A stretch of 64,000 nucleotides of DNA, from contig CAUQTV010000001.1 of NCBI GenBank assembly GCA_963521185.1, positions 1 to 64,000 of the forward strand. The letters run 5' to 3'. How positions within the stretch are numbered: position 1 is the stretch's first letter; each line of letters begins with the position of its first letter. The notes below the pieces were generated by a model. That model was not told the origin of the DNA. It saw only the letters and a list, made by a program, of their open reading frames with translations, and searched no databases. Origin of the DNA: Enterobacter_D sp963521185 (GTDB taxonomy: Bacteria > Pseudomonadota > Gammaproteobacteria > Enterobacterales > Enterobacteriaceae). A program made the position numbers and the translations under genes. This document shows positions 43,680-52,947 of this stretch, piece after piece.

Positions 43680-43820
43680 GCGACGTTCCTCTCTCGTCAT
43701 ACCTCGGTTGAATCGCTTTATCATACAGATTATTCACGGTGCCGGGAGTAACTTTCACTTCCGCATAACTGCAACATACTGCATCATAAACACAACTTTA
43801 CATTAACTTTTGGGGTGCGC

Positions 43821-44969
43821 ATGGCGCTCAGAATTGCGATCAGCGGCTTTGTGGTGCTGATCGTTGCAATGGGTATCGGGCGTTTTGCCTTTACGCCGCA
43901 GGTGCCGCTGATGATAAGCGAAGGGCAACTGACGCTCACCAGCGCGGGCCTGGTGGCGGCAATGAACTATCTCGGTTATCTGGTGGGCGCGTGGGACGCC
44001 ATGCGCGCGCACCGGCATGTCGAAATTCGGCTCTACGCGGGCGTGGCGGGGGCGGTGGCGCTGACCTTTCTCTCGGCGCTGGCGGATAACGCGCTGGCGC
44101 ATGGCCTGCTGCGTTTCATTATTGGTGTCATGAGTGGCTGGGCGATGGTCTTAACCGCGGCGTGGGTCAACGACACCTTAGCCCATGCTGGCAAGCCCGG
44201 TCTGAACGCGGCGGTGTTTGCCGGGCCGGGGGCCGGGATCGCCCTCAGCGGCTTACTGGCGATTGCCATTCAGGCTAAAGCGCTTTCCGCCCCGGCGGCG
44301 TGGCAGCTGTACGGCGTGCTGGCACTGGTGTTAATTGTACTGATTGCCCGCTATTTACCGCGCCCAGGGCTGCTGCATCGCAGCGGTGAAAAACCACAGC
44401 CGCTGGCTCTCACCGCCGATATCAAACGGCTGGTCTGGAGCTACAGCCTCGCCGGGTTTGGCTACATTCTGCCGGCCACCTTTTTATCGCAGATGGCGGC
44501 GCAGCGTTTTCCCGGCAGCGTCTTCGCGCAGTTTGTCTGGCCGGTGTTTGGTGCCGCGTCGGTTATCGGCATCGCGCTCAGTATTGCCCTGCGCCATAGC
44601 GGCAAGAGCAACCAGCGGCTGGCACTCGTGCTGTGGCTGCAAGGGCTGGGCGTGATTGCCGCCTGGCTGCTGCCGGGCATGGCCGGTCTGGTGGCGGGCG
44701 CATTACTGGTGGGCGGCGGTTTTCTGTGCGCCGTGCAATTATCGCTGGCTTATGGCCGCGAACTGGCACCGCAGCACGCACGCTATATGGCCGGGCTGCT
44801 GACCACCGGCTATGCCATCGGGCAGCTTGTGGGGCCGATGACCTCGGCGCTCTCCACCTGGCTTATGCACCAGCTTGAACCCGCCCTGGGGCTGGCGGGT
44901 CTCGCGCTGTTTATTGGCGGCGCGCTGGTGTGGAAACGCCACGATGAAAGGCAGCGGCAATTTCAATAA
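43821..44969 (+). CDS. MFS transporter of the YbfB/YjiJ family
   Basis: 382 aa from MALRIAISGFVV (ATG 43821, GGGG five bases before); GTG 43815 is an alternative. Twelve hydrophobic segments. The start motif MGIGRFAFTPQVPLMI and the NYLGYLVGA stretch are typical of YbfB/YjiJ carriers. Substrate unknown. K-12 has folE directly beside yeiG, so this gene is an insertion. It ends about 105 bp before folE on the same strand. Confidence 0.88.
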   Translation: MALRIAISGFVVLIVAMGIGRFAFTPQVPLMISEGQLTLTSAGLVAAMNYLGYLVGAWDAMRAHRHVEIRLYAGVAGAVALTFLSALADNALAHGLLRFIIGVMSGWAMVLTAAWVNDTLAHAGKPGLNAAVFAGPGAGIALSGLLAIAIQAKALSAPAAWQLYGVLALVLIVLIARYLPRPGLLHRSGEKPQPLALTADIKRLVWSYSLAGFGYILPATFLSQMAAQRFPGSVFAQFVWPVFGAASVIGIALSIALRHSGKSNQRLALVLWLQGLGVIAAWLLPGMAGLVAGALLVGGGFLCAVQLSLAYGRELAPQHARYMAGLLTTGYAIGQLVGPMTSALSTWLMHQLEPALGLAGLALFIGGALVWKRHDERQRQFQ

Positions 44970-45074
44970 TAATCGCCGTGAATACTGGATTATGTGCGCG
45001 ACCTCACGCACAATGTCTGCGCACTTTACCCCCTGAGCGGTAAAGGATTGCAACACCTGCAGGAGAATAAAAAA

Positions 45075-45740
45075 ATGTCATCACTCAGTAAAGAAGCGGC
45101 TCTGGTTCATGAAGCCCTCGTTGCGCGCGGGCTGGAAACACCGCTGCGTCCACCGGTCGATATGGATAAAGAGACCCGCAAACGTCTTATTTCCGGGCAC
45201 ATGACCGAGATCATGCAACTGTTGAATCTCGATCTGAGCGATGACAGTTTGATGGAAACGCCGCAGCGTATCGCCAAAATGTATGTCGATGAGATCTTCT
45301 CGGGTCTCGATTACGCCAATTTCCCGAAGATCACCCTCATTGAAAATAAAATGAAGGTTGATGAAATGGTCACCGTGCGCGACATCACCCTGACCAGCAC
45401 CTGCGAGCACCATTTTGTGATCATCGATGGCAAAGCCACGGTGGCGTATATCCCGAAAGACTCGGTGATTGGTCTGTCGAAAATCAACCGCATTGTGCAG
45501 TTCTTCGCCCAGCGTCCGCAGGTGCAGGAGCGCTTAACGCAGCAGGTGCTTACGGCGCTGCAAACGCTGCTTGGCACGAACAACGTCGCGGTATCCATTG
45601 ATGCGGTGCATTACTGTGTGAAAGCGCGCGGCATTCGCGATGCCACCAGCGCGACCACCACCACATCCCTTGGCGGATTGTTTAAATCCAGCCAGAACAC
45701 ACGCCAGGAATTCCTGCGCGCCGTGCGTCACCACAACTAA
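45075..45740 (+). CDS. folE: GTP cyclohydrolase I
   Basis: 221 aa from MSSLSKEAALVHE behind CAGGAG (E. coli 222); an upstream ATG at 44994 is ignored. Zinc and catalytic residues are seen in STCEHHFV and HYCVKARGI. It converts GTP to 7,8-dihydroneopterin triphosphate, the first step of folate and a shared step toward queuosine. Followed after 15 bp by yeiB. Confidence 0.97.
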   Translation: MSSLSKEAALVHEALVARGLETPLRPPVDMDKETRKRLISGHMTEIMQLLNLDLSDDSLMETPQRIAKMYVDEIFSGLDYANFPKITLIENKMKVDEMVTVRDITLTSTCEHHFVIIDGKATVAYIPKDSVIGLSKINRIVQFFAQRPQVQERLTQQVLTALQTLLGTNNVAVSIDAVHYCVKARGIRDATSATTTTSLGGLFKSSQNTRQEFLRAVRHHN

Positions 45741-45755
45741 CTCAGGGCAGGGTAC

Positions 45756-46913
45756 ATGGAACGAAATGTCACGCTGGATTTCATTCGTGGCGTTGCCATT
45801 CTGGGTATTCTGCTGCTCAATATTAACGCCTTTGGCCTGCCCAAAGCCGCGTACCTCAATCCCGCCTGGTATGGCGACATCACCCTGCGGGATGCCTGGA
45901 CCTGGGCGGTGATGGACGTGTTCGCCCAGGTTAAATTTCTGACGCTGTTTGCCATTTTATTCGGTGCCGGGCTGCAAATGCTGCTCGGGCGCGGCAAGCG
46001 ATGGATCCAGTCACGTCTTACGCTGTTGGTCCTGCTGGGGTTTATCCACTGTTTACTGTTCTGGGACGGGGATATCCTGCTCGCGTACGGGCTGATTGGC
46101 CTGGTGTGCTGGCGCATGATCCGCGATGCCCATTCGCTGAAAACCCTCTTTAATACGGGCGTCATGCTGTACCTCATTGGCATTGCCGTGCTGCTGCTGC
46201 TCGGTTTCATTTCCGGCAGTGAGCCGAACCGCTCGTGGATCCCGGATGCGGCGAATGTGCAATATGAAGCCTACTGGAAAACGACCGGCGGATTCGAAGC
46301 GGTGAGCAACCGCGCGGACATGCTGTCGAACGGTCTGCTGGCGCTGGGCGCACAGTATGGCTGGCAACTGGCGGGGCTGATGCTGTTAGGGGCGGCGCTG
46401 ATGCGCAGCGGCTGGCTCAAAGGCCAGTTTAGTCTGCACCATTACCGTAAAACCGGCGCGCTGCTCATTGCCGCCGGGCTGCTTATTAACGTGCCGGGCG
46501 TCGTGGCCCAATGGCTGCTGGGTTGGGAATACCGCTGGTGCGCCTTTTTGCTCCAGGCCCCGCGTGAGCTGAGCGCGCCGCTGCAAACGCTGGGCTATGC
46601 GGCGCTGGCCTACGGATACTGGCCGCAGATTTGCCGCTGGAGAGTGGTCACAGCGGTGGCCTGCGTCGGGCGCATGGCGTTAAGCAACTATATTTTGCAG
46701 ACGCTTATCTGCACGACGCTGTTCAATCAATTCAGCCTGTTTATGAAATTCGACCGCCTGACGCTGCTGGCGTTCGTCCCACCCATTTGGGCGGTGAATA
46801 TTCTCTTCTCGGTTTACTGGCTACGACGATTCCGCCAGGGGCCGCTTGAGTGGCTATGGCGTCAGCTCACCGCGCGTGCGGCAGGCGTTTCACTCTCCCA
46901 CACATCCAGATAA
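45756..46913 (+). CDS. yeiB: DUF418 membrane protein YeiB
   Basis: 385 aa as in E. coli. Starts MERNVTLDFIRGVAILGILLLNI, the acyltransferase-like DUF1624/DUF418 N-terminus, with about ten TM segments. The C-terminal DUF418 region contains GRMALSNYILQT. Function unknown, possibly membrane-bound acyl or sugar modification. Probably co-transcribed with folE. Confidence 0.93.
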   Translation: MERNVTLDFIRGVAILGILLLNINAFGLPKAAYLNPAWYGDITLRDAWTWAVMDVFAQVKFLTLFAILFGAGLQMLLGRGKRWIQSRLTLLVLLGFIHCLLFWDGDILLAYGLIGLVCWRMIRDAHSLKTLFNTGVMLYLIGIAVLLLLGFISGSEPNRSWIPDAANVQYEAYWKTTGGFEAVSNRADMLSNGLLALGAQYGWQLAGLMLLGAALMRSGWLKGQFSLHHYRKTGALLIAAGLLINVPGVVAQWLLGWEYRWCAFLLQAPRELSAPLQTLGYAALAYGYWPQICRWRVVTAVACVGRMALSNYILQTLICTTLFNQFSLFMKFDRLTLLAFVPPIWAVNILFSVYWLRRFRQGPLEWLWRQLTARAAGVSLSHTSR

Positions 46914-46943
46914 CGATCTGGATCACAATCATTAACAAAACGG

Positions 46944-46959
46944 ATGTAACCGTTTCCAT
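46944..46959. promoter_or_regulatory. GalS/GalR operator upstream of galS
   Basis: ATGTAACCGTTTCCAT matches the galactose repressor operator pattern GTGNAANCGNTTNCAC at most fixed positions, including AACCG-TTTCCA. It implies autoregulation of galS. Confidence 0.8.
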
Positions 46960-46962
46960 TCG

Positions 46963-46978
46963 TGTGATGTTCTTCACG
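46963..46978. promoter_or_regulatory. CRP site upstream of galS
   Basis: TGTGATGTTCTTCACG: TGTGA-N6-TCACG, one mismatch to the consensus, immediately beside the GalS operator and about 90 bp before the galS start. Confidence 0.8.
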
Positions 46979-47068
46979 TAGTCTCGCGCCGCCGACTGCC
47001 AGAATACCCCTCTTGCTAAACACAGGGGGTGTCTGTGCGTTGCTGCAATCAACTGAAGGACGAAGTTT

Positions 47069-48094
47069 ATGATCACCATTCGTGACGTGGCCCGCCTTGC
47101 GGGTGTCTCCGTCGCGACGGTTTCCCGCGTGCTCAATAACAGTTCGCTGGTCAGCCCGGAAACGCGCGATACGGTGATGAAAGCGGTGGCGCAGCTGGGC
47201 TACCGCCCGAATGCGAACGCCCAGGCGCTGGCGACGCAGGTCAGTGACACCATCGGTGTGGTGGTGATGGACGTGTCCGATGCCTTCTTTGGCGCGCTGG
47301 TGAAAGCCGTCGATATGGTCGCTCAGCAGCATCAAAAATATGTGCTCATTGGCAACAGTTATCATGAGGCCGAGAAAGAGCGTCACGCCATTGAAGTGCT
47401 GATTCGCCAGCGTTGTAACGCCTTGATTGTCCACTCAAAAGCCCTGAGCGATGAAGAGCTTGCCGGCTTTATGGAGCAGATCTCCGGCATGGTGTTAATT
47501 AACCGTGTGGTGCCGGGTTACGCCCATCGCTGTGTCACACTCGATAACGTCAGCGGGGCGATGATGGCGACGCGCATGCTGATGAGCCACGGTCATCAGC
47601 GCATCGGCTATCTGGCCTCCAGCCATCACATCGAAGATAACGATCTGCGCCGGGACGGCTGGCTGAAAGCGCTGGAAGAGCAGGGCATTACGGTGCCTGA
47701 AAGCTGGACGGGCACCGGCGAGCCGGACATGCAGGGCGGAGAAGCGGCGATGGTTGAACTGCTGGGCCGCAACCTGCAACTGACGGCGGTATTTGCCTAC
47801 AACGACAGCATGGCCGCCGGGGCGCTTACCGCGCTCAAAGACAACGGTATTGCGGTGCCACAGCATTTATCACTCATTGGCTTCGATGATATTCCGATTG
47901 CGCGCTACACCGATCCGCAGCTGACCACCGTGCGATATCCCATTGCTTCTATGGCAAGGCTTGCCACTGAACTGGCCCTGCAAGGTGCCGCAGGAACGCT
48001 GGATCCCGCCGCAACGCACTGCTTTATGCCGACGCTGGTGCGTCGCCATTCTGTGGGCATGCGGCAAATTGTGGTGCCGATCACTAACTTATAA
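47069..48094 (+). CDS. galS: Galactose isorepressor GalS
   Basis: 341 aa (E. coli 346, shorter at the C-terminus). LacI-type HTH TIRDVARLAGVSVATVSRVLN at the N-terminus and a periplasmic-binding-like effector domain. It represses the mgl operon and itself; galactose or fucose releases it. It has GalS and CRP sites on both sides, upstream of itself and of mglB. Confidence 0.96.
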   Translation: MITIRDVARLAGVSVATVSRVLNNSSLVSPETRDTVMKAVAQLGYRPNANAQALATQVSDTIGVVVMDVSDAFFGALVKAVDMVAQQHQKYVLIGNSYHEAEKERHAIEVLIRQRCNALIVHSKALSDEELAGFMEQISGMVLINRVVPGYAHRCVTLDNVSGAMMATRMLMSHGHQRIGYLASSHHIEDNDLRRDGWLKALEEQGITVPESWTGTGEPDMQGGEAAMVELLGRNLQLTAVFAYNDSMAAGALTALKDNGIAVPQHLSLIGFDDIPIARYTDPQLTTVRYPIASMARLATELALQGAAGTLDPAATHCFMPTLVRRHSVGMRQIVVPITNL

Positions 48095-48103
48095 CGTAGT
48101 TGT

Positions 48104-48119
48104 ATGTAACCGTTTTCAA
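48104..48119. promoter_or_regulatory. GalS/GalR operator of mglBAC
   Basis: ATGTAACCGTTTTCAA is nearly identical to the operator before galS. It lies immediately left of the CRP site, in the same relative arrangement. Confidence 0.82.
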
Positions 48120-48121
48120 TC

Positions 48122-48137
48122 TGTGAGTAAATTCACA
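48122..48137. promoter_or_regulatory. CRP site of mglBAC
   Basis: TGTGAGTAAATTCACA, a perfect TGTGA-N6-TCACA match 245 bp before mglB, implying a leader of roughly 200 nt. A TATGAT hexamer at 48159-48164 would fit the promoter -10. Confidence 0.9.
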
Positions 48138-48381
48138 GTATCTTAACATTGCGCTGACTATGATGTCAGCGTTCCAGGGGCTGAAACAGAATGTAACGGT
48201 GATGCGGCATTTTCGCCGTGCACAGCGCCTGAAACGCATAAATAAAGTGAATTCTGGAGCGTTACCGAACAGGGAAGAACGAATTTTTTAGAGTGACCTT
48301 CGGCGACAATAACGTTCCACGAACTTATTGCCCCGCCGATCATTATTCACAAGAACTACCCTGCATAGAACCGGAGATACC

Positions 48382-49380
48382 ATGAATAAGAAGGTTTTGA
48401 CTCTGTCTGCTGTTATGGCAAGCATGCTTTTTGGCGCGGCAGCACACGCTGCGGACACCCGTATTGGCGTGACCATTTATAAATACGACGACAACTTTAT
48501 GTCGGTTGTACGTAAAGCAATTGAGAAAGATGCAAAAGCAGCGCCAGACGTTCAGCTGCTGATGAATGACTCACAGAACGACCAGTCTAAACAGAACGAC
48601 CAGATCGACGTTCTGTTGGCAAAAGGCGTGAAAGCACTGGCCATCAACCTGGTTGACCCGGCAGCAGCAGGCACCGTTATTGAGAAAGCACGCGGCCAGA
48701 ACGTGCCGATCGTGTTCTTCAACAAAGAGCCTTCCCGTAAAGCGCTGGATAGCTATGACAAAGCGTTCTACGTCGGTACTGACTCTAAAGAGTCCGGTAT
48801 TATCCAGGGCGATCTGATTGCCAAACACTGGGCGGCAAACCCGGCCTGGGATCTGAACAAAGACGGCCAGGTACAGTTCGTGCTGCTGAAAGGCGAACCG
48901 GGCCACCCGGACGCTGAAGCGCGTACCACCTACGTTATCAAAGAGCTGAACACCAAGGGCCTGAAAACCCAACAGCTGGCGTTAGATACCGCAATGTGGG
49001 ATACCGCTCAGGCGAAAGACAAAATGGACGCATGGCTCTCTGGCCCGAATGCGAACAAAATCGAAGTGGTTATCGCCAACAACGATGCGATGGCAATGGG
49101 CGCGGTAGAAGCGCTGAAAGCACACAACAAATCCTCTATTCCGGTATTTGGTGTGGATGCGCTGCCTGAAGCGCTGGCGCTGGTGAAATCCGGTGCGCTG
49201 GCAGGTACCGTGCTGAACGATGCCAACAACCAGGCGAAAGCAAGCTTCGATCTGGCGAAAAACCTGGCAGACGGCAAGGGCGCGGCTGACGGCACTAACT
49301 GGAAAATCGAAAACAAAATTGTTCGTATCCCGTACGTTGGCGTCGATAAAGACAACCTCGCTGAATTTACCGGTAAATAA
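48382..49380 (+). CDS. mglB: D-galactose/glucose-binding periplasmic protein MglB
   Basis: 332 aa from MNKKVLTLSAVMASML behind CCGGAGAT, the E. coli length. A 23-residue signal peptide (ending AHA) precedes the mature ADTRIGVTIYKYDDNF. The EF-hand-like calcium loop DLNKDGQVQ is intact. It delivers galactose to MglAC and signals to the Trg chemoreceptor. The codon usage is highly biased, as for an abundant protein. Confidence 0.98.
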   Translation: MNKKVLTLSAVMASMLFGAAAHAADTRIGVTIYKYDDNFMSVVRKAIEKDAKAAPDVQLLMNDSQNDQSKQNDQIDVLLAKGVKALAINLVDPAAAGTVIEKARGQNVPIVFFNKEPSRKALDSYDKAFYVGTDSKESGIIQGDLIAKHWAANPAWDLNKDGQVQFVLLKGEPGHPDAEARTTYVIKELNTKGLKTQQLALDTAMWDTAQAKDKMDAWLSGPNANKIEVVIANNDAMAMGAVEALKAHNKSSIPVFGVDALPEALALVKSGALAGTVLNDANNQAKASFDLAKNLADGKGAADGTNWKIENKIVRIPYVGVDKDNLAEFTGK

Positions 49381-49402
49381 GTTATTCTAAGAACGTTCTC
49401 AC

Positions 49403-49424
49403 TGGGCGCATTTATTTGCGCCCA
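49403..49424 (+). terminator. mglB-mglA intergenic hairpin (attenuator/stabiliser)
   Basis: TGGGCGCA / TGCGCCCA, an 8-bp perfect stem 22 bp after mglB, followed by TTTATAACG rather than a T-run. Likely lowers read-through or protects the mglB 3' end, giving more MglB than MglA. Confidence 0.55.
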
Positions 49425-49461
49425 TTTATAACGCGATGTGCCAGGCCAACAAGGTATAATT

Positions 49462-50982
49462 ATGGTCAGCAATAATACTCAGTCGTCAGGCGAATTCTTG
49501 TTGGAAATGAGCGGCATCAACAAGTCATTTCCTGGCGTTAAGGCGCTCGATAATGTGAATTTAAAAGTTCGTCCTCATTCCATTCATGCATTGATGGGTG
49601 AGAACGGTGCAGGCAAATCCACATTATTAAAATGCCTTTTTGGGATCTATTCAAAAGATTCCGGCAGCATCCTCTTTCAGGGAAAAGAGATCGATTTCCA
49701 TTCCACCAAAGAGGCACTGGAAAACGGTATCTCAATGGTTCACCAGGAATTAAACCTGGTATTACAACGTTCTGTCATGGATAACATGTGGCTGGGGCGC
49801 TACCCCACCAAAGGCGTGTTTGTCGATCAGGACAAAATGTTTCGCGATACCAAAGCCATATTCGATGAACTGGAAATTGATATCGACCCGAAAGCGCGTG
49901 TCGGTACATTGTCCGTTTCTCAAATGCAGATGATCGAAATCGCGAAAGCGTTCTCCTACGATGCCAAAATCGTCATCATGGATGAACCAACCTCGTCGTT
50001 GACCGAAAAAGAGGTCAACCATCTGTTTAAAATCATCCGCAAGCTTAAAGAGCGCGGCTGCGGCATTGTCTATATCTCGCACAAAATGGAAGAGATCTTC
50101 CAGCTGTGCGATGAAATCACCATCCTGCGTGACGGTCAGTGGATTGCCACCCAGCCGCTCGAAGGGCTGGATATGGACAAGATCATCGCCATGATGGTCG
50201 GCCGCTCGCTCAACCAGCGTTTCCCGGACAAAGTCAACGTGCCTGGTGAAACCATACTGGAAGTACGCAACCTTACCTCGCTGCGTCAGCCGTCCATTCG
50301 CGACATCTCCTTTGACCTGCGCAAAGGCGAAATTCTCGGTATCGCCGGGCTGGTGGGCGCGAAGCGTACCGACATTGTGGAAACCCTGTTCGGTATTCGC
50401 GAGAAATCGGGTGGCACCATCAAGCTGCACGATAAGCCCATTAATAACCACACCGCAAACGAAGCGATCAATAACGGCTTTGCGCTGGTGACCGAAGAGC
50501 GTCGCTCGACCGGTATTTACGCCTATCTGGACATTGGATTTAACTCACTGATTTCCAATATTCAGAATTACAAAAACAAAGTCGGCTTGCTTGATAACAC
50601 CCGCATGAAGAGTGATACCCAGTGGGTTATCGACTCAATGCGCGTTAAAACGCCGGGCCACCGCACGCAAATTGGTTCCCTTTCGGGGGGTAACCAGCAG
50701 AAAGTGATTATCGGTCGCTGGCTGCTCACCCAGCCGGAAATTCTGATGCTCGATGAACCGACGCGCGGAATTGACGTCGGGGCCAAGTTTGAAATTTATC
50801 AGCTCATCGCTGAGCTGGCGAAGAAAGGCAAAGGGATCATTATCATTTCATCTGAAATGCCTGAACTGTTAGGGATCACCGACCGTATTTTGGTTATGAG
50901 CAATGGCCTCGTTTCCGGAATTGTTGACACTAAAACGACAACGCAAAACGAAATTTTACGTCTTGCGTCTTTGCACCTTTAA
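49462..50982 (+). CDS. mglA: Galactoside ABC transporter ATPase MglA
   Basis: 506 aa from MVSNNTQSSGEFLLEM, the E. coli length, behind AAGGT. Two ABC domains: first Walker A GENGAGKST, signature LSVSQMQ, Walker B VIMDEPTS. The second domain lacks a standard Walker A (GLVGAKRTD), as in other CUT2-family ATPases, but keeps SLSGGNQQKV and LMLDEPTRG. It powers MglBC uptake. Confidence 0.97.
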   Translation: MVSNNTQSSGEFLLEMSGINKSFPGVKALDNVNLKVRPHSIHALMGENGAGKSTLLKCLFGIYSKDSGSILFQGKEIDFHSTKEALENGISMVHQELNLVLQRSVMDNMWLGRYPTKGVFVDQDKMFRDTKAIFDELEIDIDPKARVGTLSVSQMQMIEIAKAFSYDAKIVIMDEPTSSLTEKEVNHLFKIIRKLKERGCGIVYISHKMEEIFQLCDEITILRDGQWIATQPLEGLDMDKIIAMMVGRSLNQRFPDKVNVPGETILEVRNLTSLRQPSIRDISFDLRKGEILGIAGLVGAKRTDIVETLFGIREKSGGTIKLHDKPINNHTANEAINNGFALVTEERRSTGIYAYLDIGFNSLISNIQNYKNKVGLLDNTRMKSDTQWVIDSMRVKTPGHRTQIGSLSGGNQQKVIIGRWLLTQPEILMLDEPTRGIDVGAKFEIYQLIAELAKKGKGIIIISSEMPELLGITDRILVMSNGLVSGIVDTKTTTQNEILRLASLHL

Positions 50983-50997
50983 GATCAGGGGCTTCTC

Positions 50998-52008
50998 ATG
51001 AGTGCGCTAAATAAAAAAAGTTTTCTCACTTACCTGAAAGAAGGCGGGATTTACGTCGTTCTTTTAGTGTTGCTGGCCATTATTATTTTCCAGGATCCCA
51101 CTTTCTTAAGTCTGCTGAACTTAAGTAACATTCTGACCCAGTCCTCCGTGCGTATTATCATCGCACTGGGCGTGGCGGGGCTGATCGTTACCCAGGGTAC
51201 TGACCTCTCCGCCGGTCGTCAGGTCGGTCTTGCGGCGGTGGTCGCGGCGACGCTGTTGCAGTCAATGGAGAACGTCAACAAGGTGTTCCCGGAAATGCAA
51301 ACCATGCCGATCATCGCGGTCATTGGCATTGTCTGCGTCGTCGGGGCAGTGATTGGCCTGATCAACGGCATCATCATTGCCTATCTGAACGTGACGCCGT
51401 TTATCACCACGCTGGGTACGATGATCATCGTTTACGGTATCAACTCCCTGTACTACGACTTTGTTGGCGCGTCACCAATTTCAGGTTTTGATTCCGGCTT
51501 CTCCACCTTTACCCAGGGCTTTGTCGCCCTCGGCTCGTTCCGCCTCTCCTACATCACGTTCTACGCGCTGATTGCCGTGGCGTTCGTGTGGGTGCTGTGG
51601 AACAAAACGCGCTTCGGTAAAAACATTTTCGCTATCGGCGGTAACCCTGAAGCGGCGAAAGTGTCCGGCGTGAACGTGGCGCTGAACCTGCTGATGATTT
51701 ATGCCCTGTCCGGCGTGTTCTATGCCTTCGGCGGTATGCTGGAAGCAGGGCGTATCGGCTCCGCGACCAACAACCTCGGCTTTATGTACGAGCTGGATGC
51801 TATCGCCGCCTGCGTGGTGGGTGGTGTCTCCTTTAGCGGCGGCGTCGGTACCGTCTTCGGTGTGGTCACCGGTGTGATCATCTTTACCGTCATCAACTAC
51901 GGTTTAACCTACATCGGTGTTAACCCGTACTGGCAGTACATTATTAAGGGCGGCATTATTATCTTCGCCGTTGCGCTTGATTCACTTAAGTACGCGCGCA
52001 AAAAATAA
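50998..52008 (+). CDS. mglC: Galactoside ABC transporter permease MglC
   Basis: 336 aa as in E. coli. RbsC/BPD_transp_2 family, about ten TM segments, with the loop motif GKNIFAIGGNPEAAKVSGVN. It forms the channel with MglA. Starts 15 bp after mglA; last gene of the operon. Confidence 0.97.
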   Translation: MSALNKKSFLTYLKEGGIYVVLLVLLAIIIFQDPTFLSLLNLSNILTQSSVRIIIALGVAGLIVTQGTDLSAGRQVGLAAVVAATLLQSMENVNKVFPEMQTMPIIAVIGIVCVVGAVIGLINGIIIAYLNVTPFITTLGTMIIVYGINSLYYDFVGASPISGFDSGFSTFTQGFVALGSFRLSYITFYALIAVAFVWVLWNKTRFGKNIFAIGGNPEAAKVSGVNVALNLLMIYALSGVFYAFGGMLEAGRIGSATNNLGFMYELDAIAACVVGGVSFSGGVGTVFGVVTGVIIFTVINYGLTYIGVNPYWQYIIKGGIIIFAVALDSLKYARKK

Positions 52009-52028
52009 TATATTCTCTCGCTGTCGCC

Positions 52029-52060
52029 AAAGCCCACTAATTACGTGGGCTTTTTATTTT
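52029..52060 (+). terminator. mglBAC terminator
   Basis: Stem AAAGCCCAC / GTGGGCTTT with loop TAATTAC, then TTATTTT. Confidence 0.92.
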
Positions 52061-52301
52061 GTATTTTCTCCCGCTTGGCTTGTAAGTGAGAATGTTCTTA
52101 GTCTGACTTAAGTGAAATATTTGTTCTGACATCGGCCTTGAAGGACTGGGATTTATTGCTAGAGTTATTACTGCCTGAAGGGGGAAAATATTCCTCTTTT
52201 ATTTTTAACCAAAACTGTATGTATGCCCTAAATAATTCGAGTTGCAGGAACGCGGCCAACGCACAGGCAACCTGAAGTATGACGGGTATGAGGATGATAT
52301 T

Positions 52302-52481
52302 ATGGCCCAACAACATCGTGGCGGTTCAGGAAACTTCGCAGCAGATAAACAGCGTGCCGCTGAGGCCGGTCGTAAAGGCGGGCAGCACAGCGGGGGGAAC
52401 TTCAAGAACGATCCGCAGCGCGCTTCTGAAGCCGGTAAGAAAGGTGGCCAAAACAGCCACGGCGGCGGTCGTTCATCCTGA
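52302..52481 (+). CDS. KGG-motif stress-induced protein (YciG-like)
   Basis: 59 aa from MAQQHRGGSGNFAAD behind TGAGGATG; the upstream ATG at 52242 is not conserved in type. Two repeats of the KGG pattern, RAAEAGRKGGQ and RASEAGKKGGQ, in a Gly/Ser/His-rich hydrophilic chain. This family (YciG, YmdF, con-10) is RpoS-linked and small; YciG has been tied to motility and stress in E. coli. Follows the mgl terminator after 240 bp, so it is independently transcribed. Confidence 0.88.
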   Translation: MAQQHRGGSGNFAADKQRAAEAGRKGGQHSGGNFKNDPQRASEAGKKGGQNSHGGGRSS

Positions 52482-52570
52482 CCGCACGCCCCTCACGCTA
52501 TTACCTGCCGGTCAGTGTCAATGACATTACGCGCATGTTTGTGTGAGGAACTGTTCTGTGTGAAGAAAGT

Positions 52571-52607
52571 ATTGTGGCAATTCTGTGCTCTACGGAATTG
52601 CCACAAT
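52571..52607 (-). terminator. 13-bp perfect hairpin at the end of the 76-aa gene
   Basis: ATTGTGGCAATTC / GAATTGCCACAAT, with an 11-nt loop, starts at the stop codon of the minus-strand gene. The tract after it is ACTTTCTTC, so it is an imperfect U-tract. It is probably the 3' end of that transcript. Confidence 0.6.
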
Positions 52608-52837
52608 CACTGTTTGCTCTCCTGATTTTTATATAACTGAATCGCCTCATTAATATTATTGGTGTTAATCGACGCGATAATCTCTTCATTTGCATACACA
52701 TCATATTTTTCCGCGTGCAGCTTAAACACCAGCGTCTGCCCACGAAAGCGGATGATTTTTTCCCGAACGCCGATCCCACGGCGACGCAGCGCGATTTTAC
52801 CTATTCTGTCGATGATGACTCCTCCTCCTCGTGGCAA
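52607..52837 (-). CDS. Hypothetical protein, about 68-76 aa, start uncertain
   Basis: The open frame ends with TGA at 52607-52609. No ATG is available. TTG at 52837 gives 76 aa, but the strong Shine-Dalgarno GAGGAGGAGGAG (52819-52830) lies inside that reading. It is spaced correctly for ATC 52813 (about 67 aa) as an unusual start. The chain is basic at first (RRRGIGVREKIIRFRG), then has an alternating pattern (LVFKLHAEKYDVYANEEIIASINTNN in pieces) suggesting a small beta-alpha domain. No family recognised. It has a CTATACT-type promoter around 52885-52900 and its own hairpin. Confidence 0.6.
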   Translation of the reverse strand: MPRGGGVIIDRIGKIALRRRGIGVREKIIRFRGQTLVFKLHAEKYDVYANEEIIASINTNNINEAIQLYKNQESKQ

Positions 52838-52947
52838 GGCGCTGGCACGTCATCGCTGTCCGCACGTGCCATTTGAGATATCCCTATAGAGTATAGTGCG
52901 TAAAACATTAACCTAACCTTAAGTTGCGCCTGGCCTTCTCTGACCTG

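Noticed and set aside
48158..48343. 61-aa minus-strand frame in the mglB leader
   Set aside because: It lies within the CRP/GalS-controlled leader and lacks a ribosome site and similarity.
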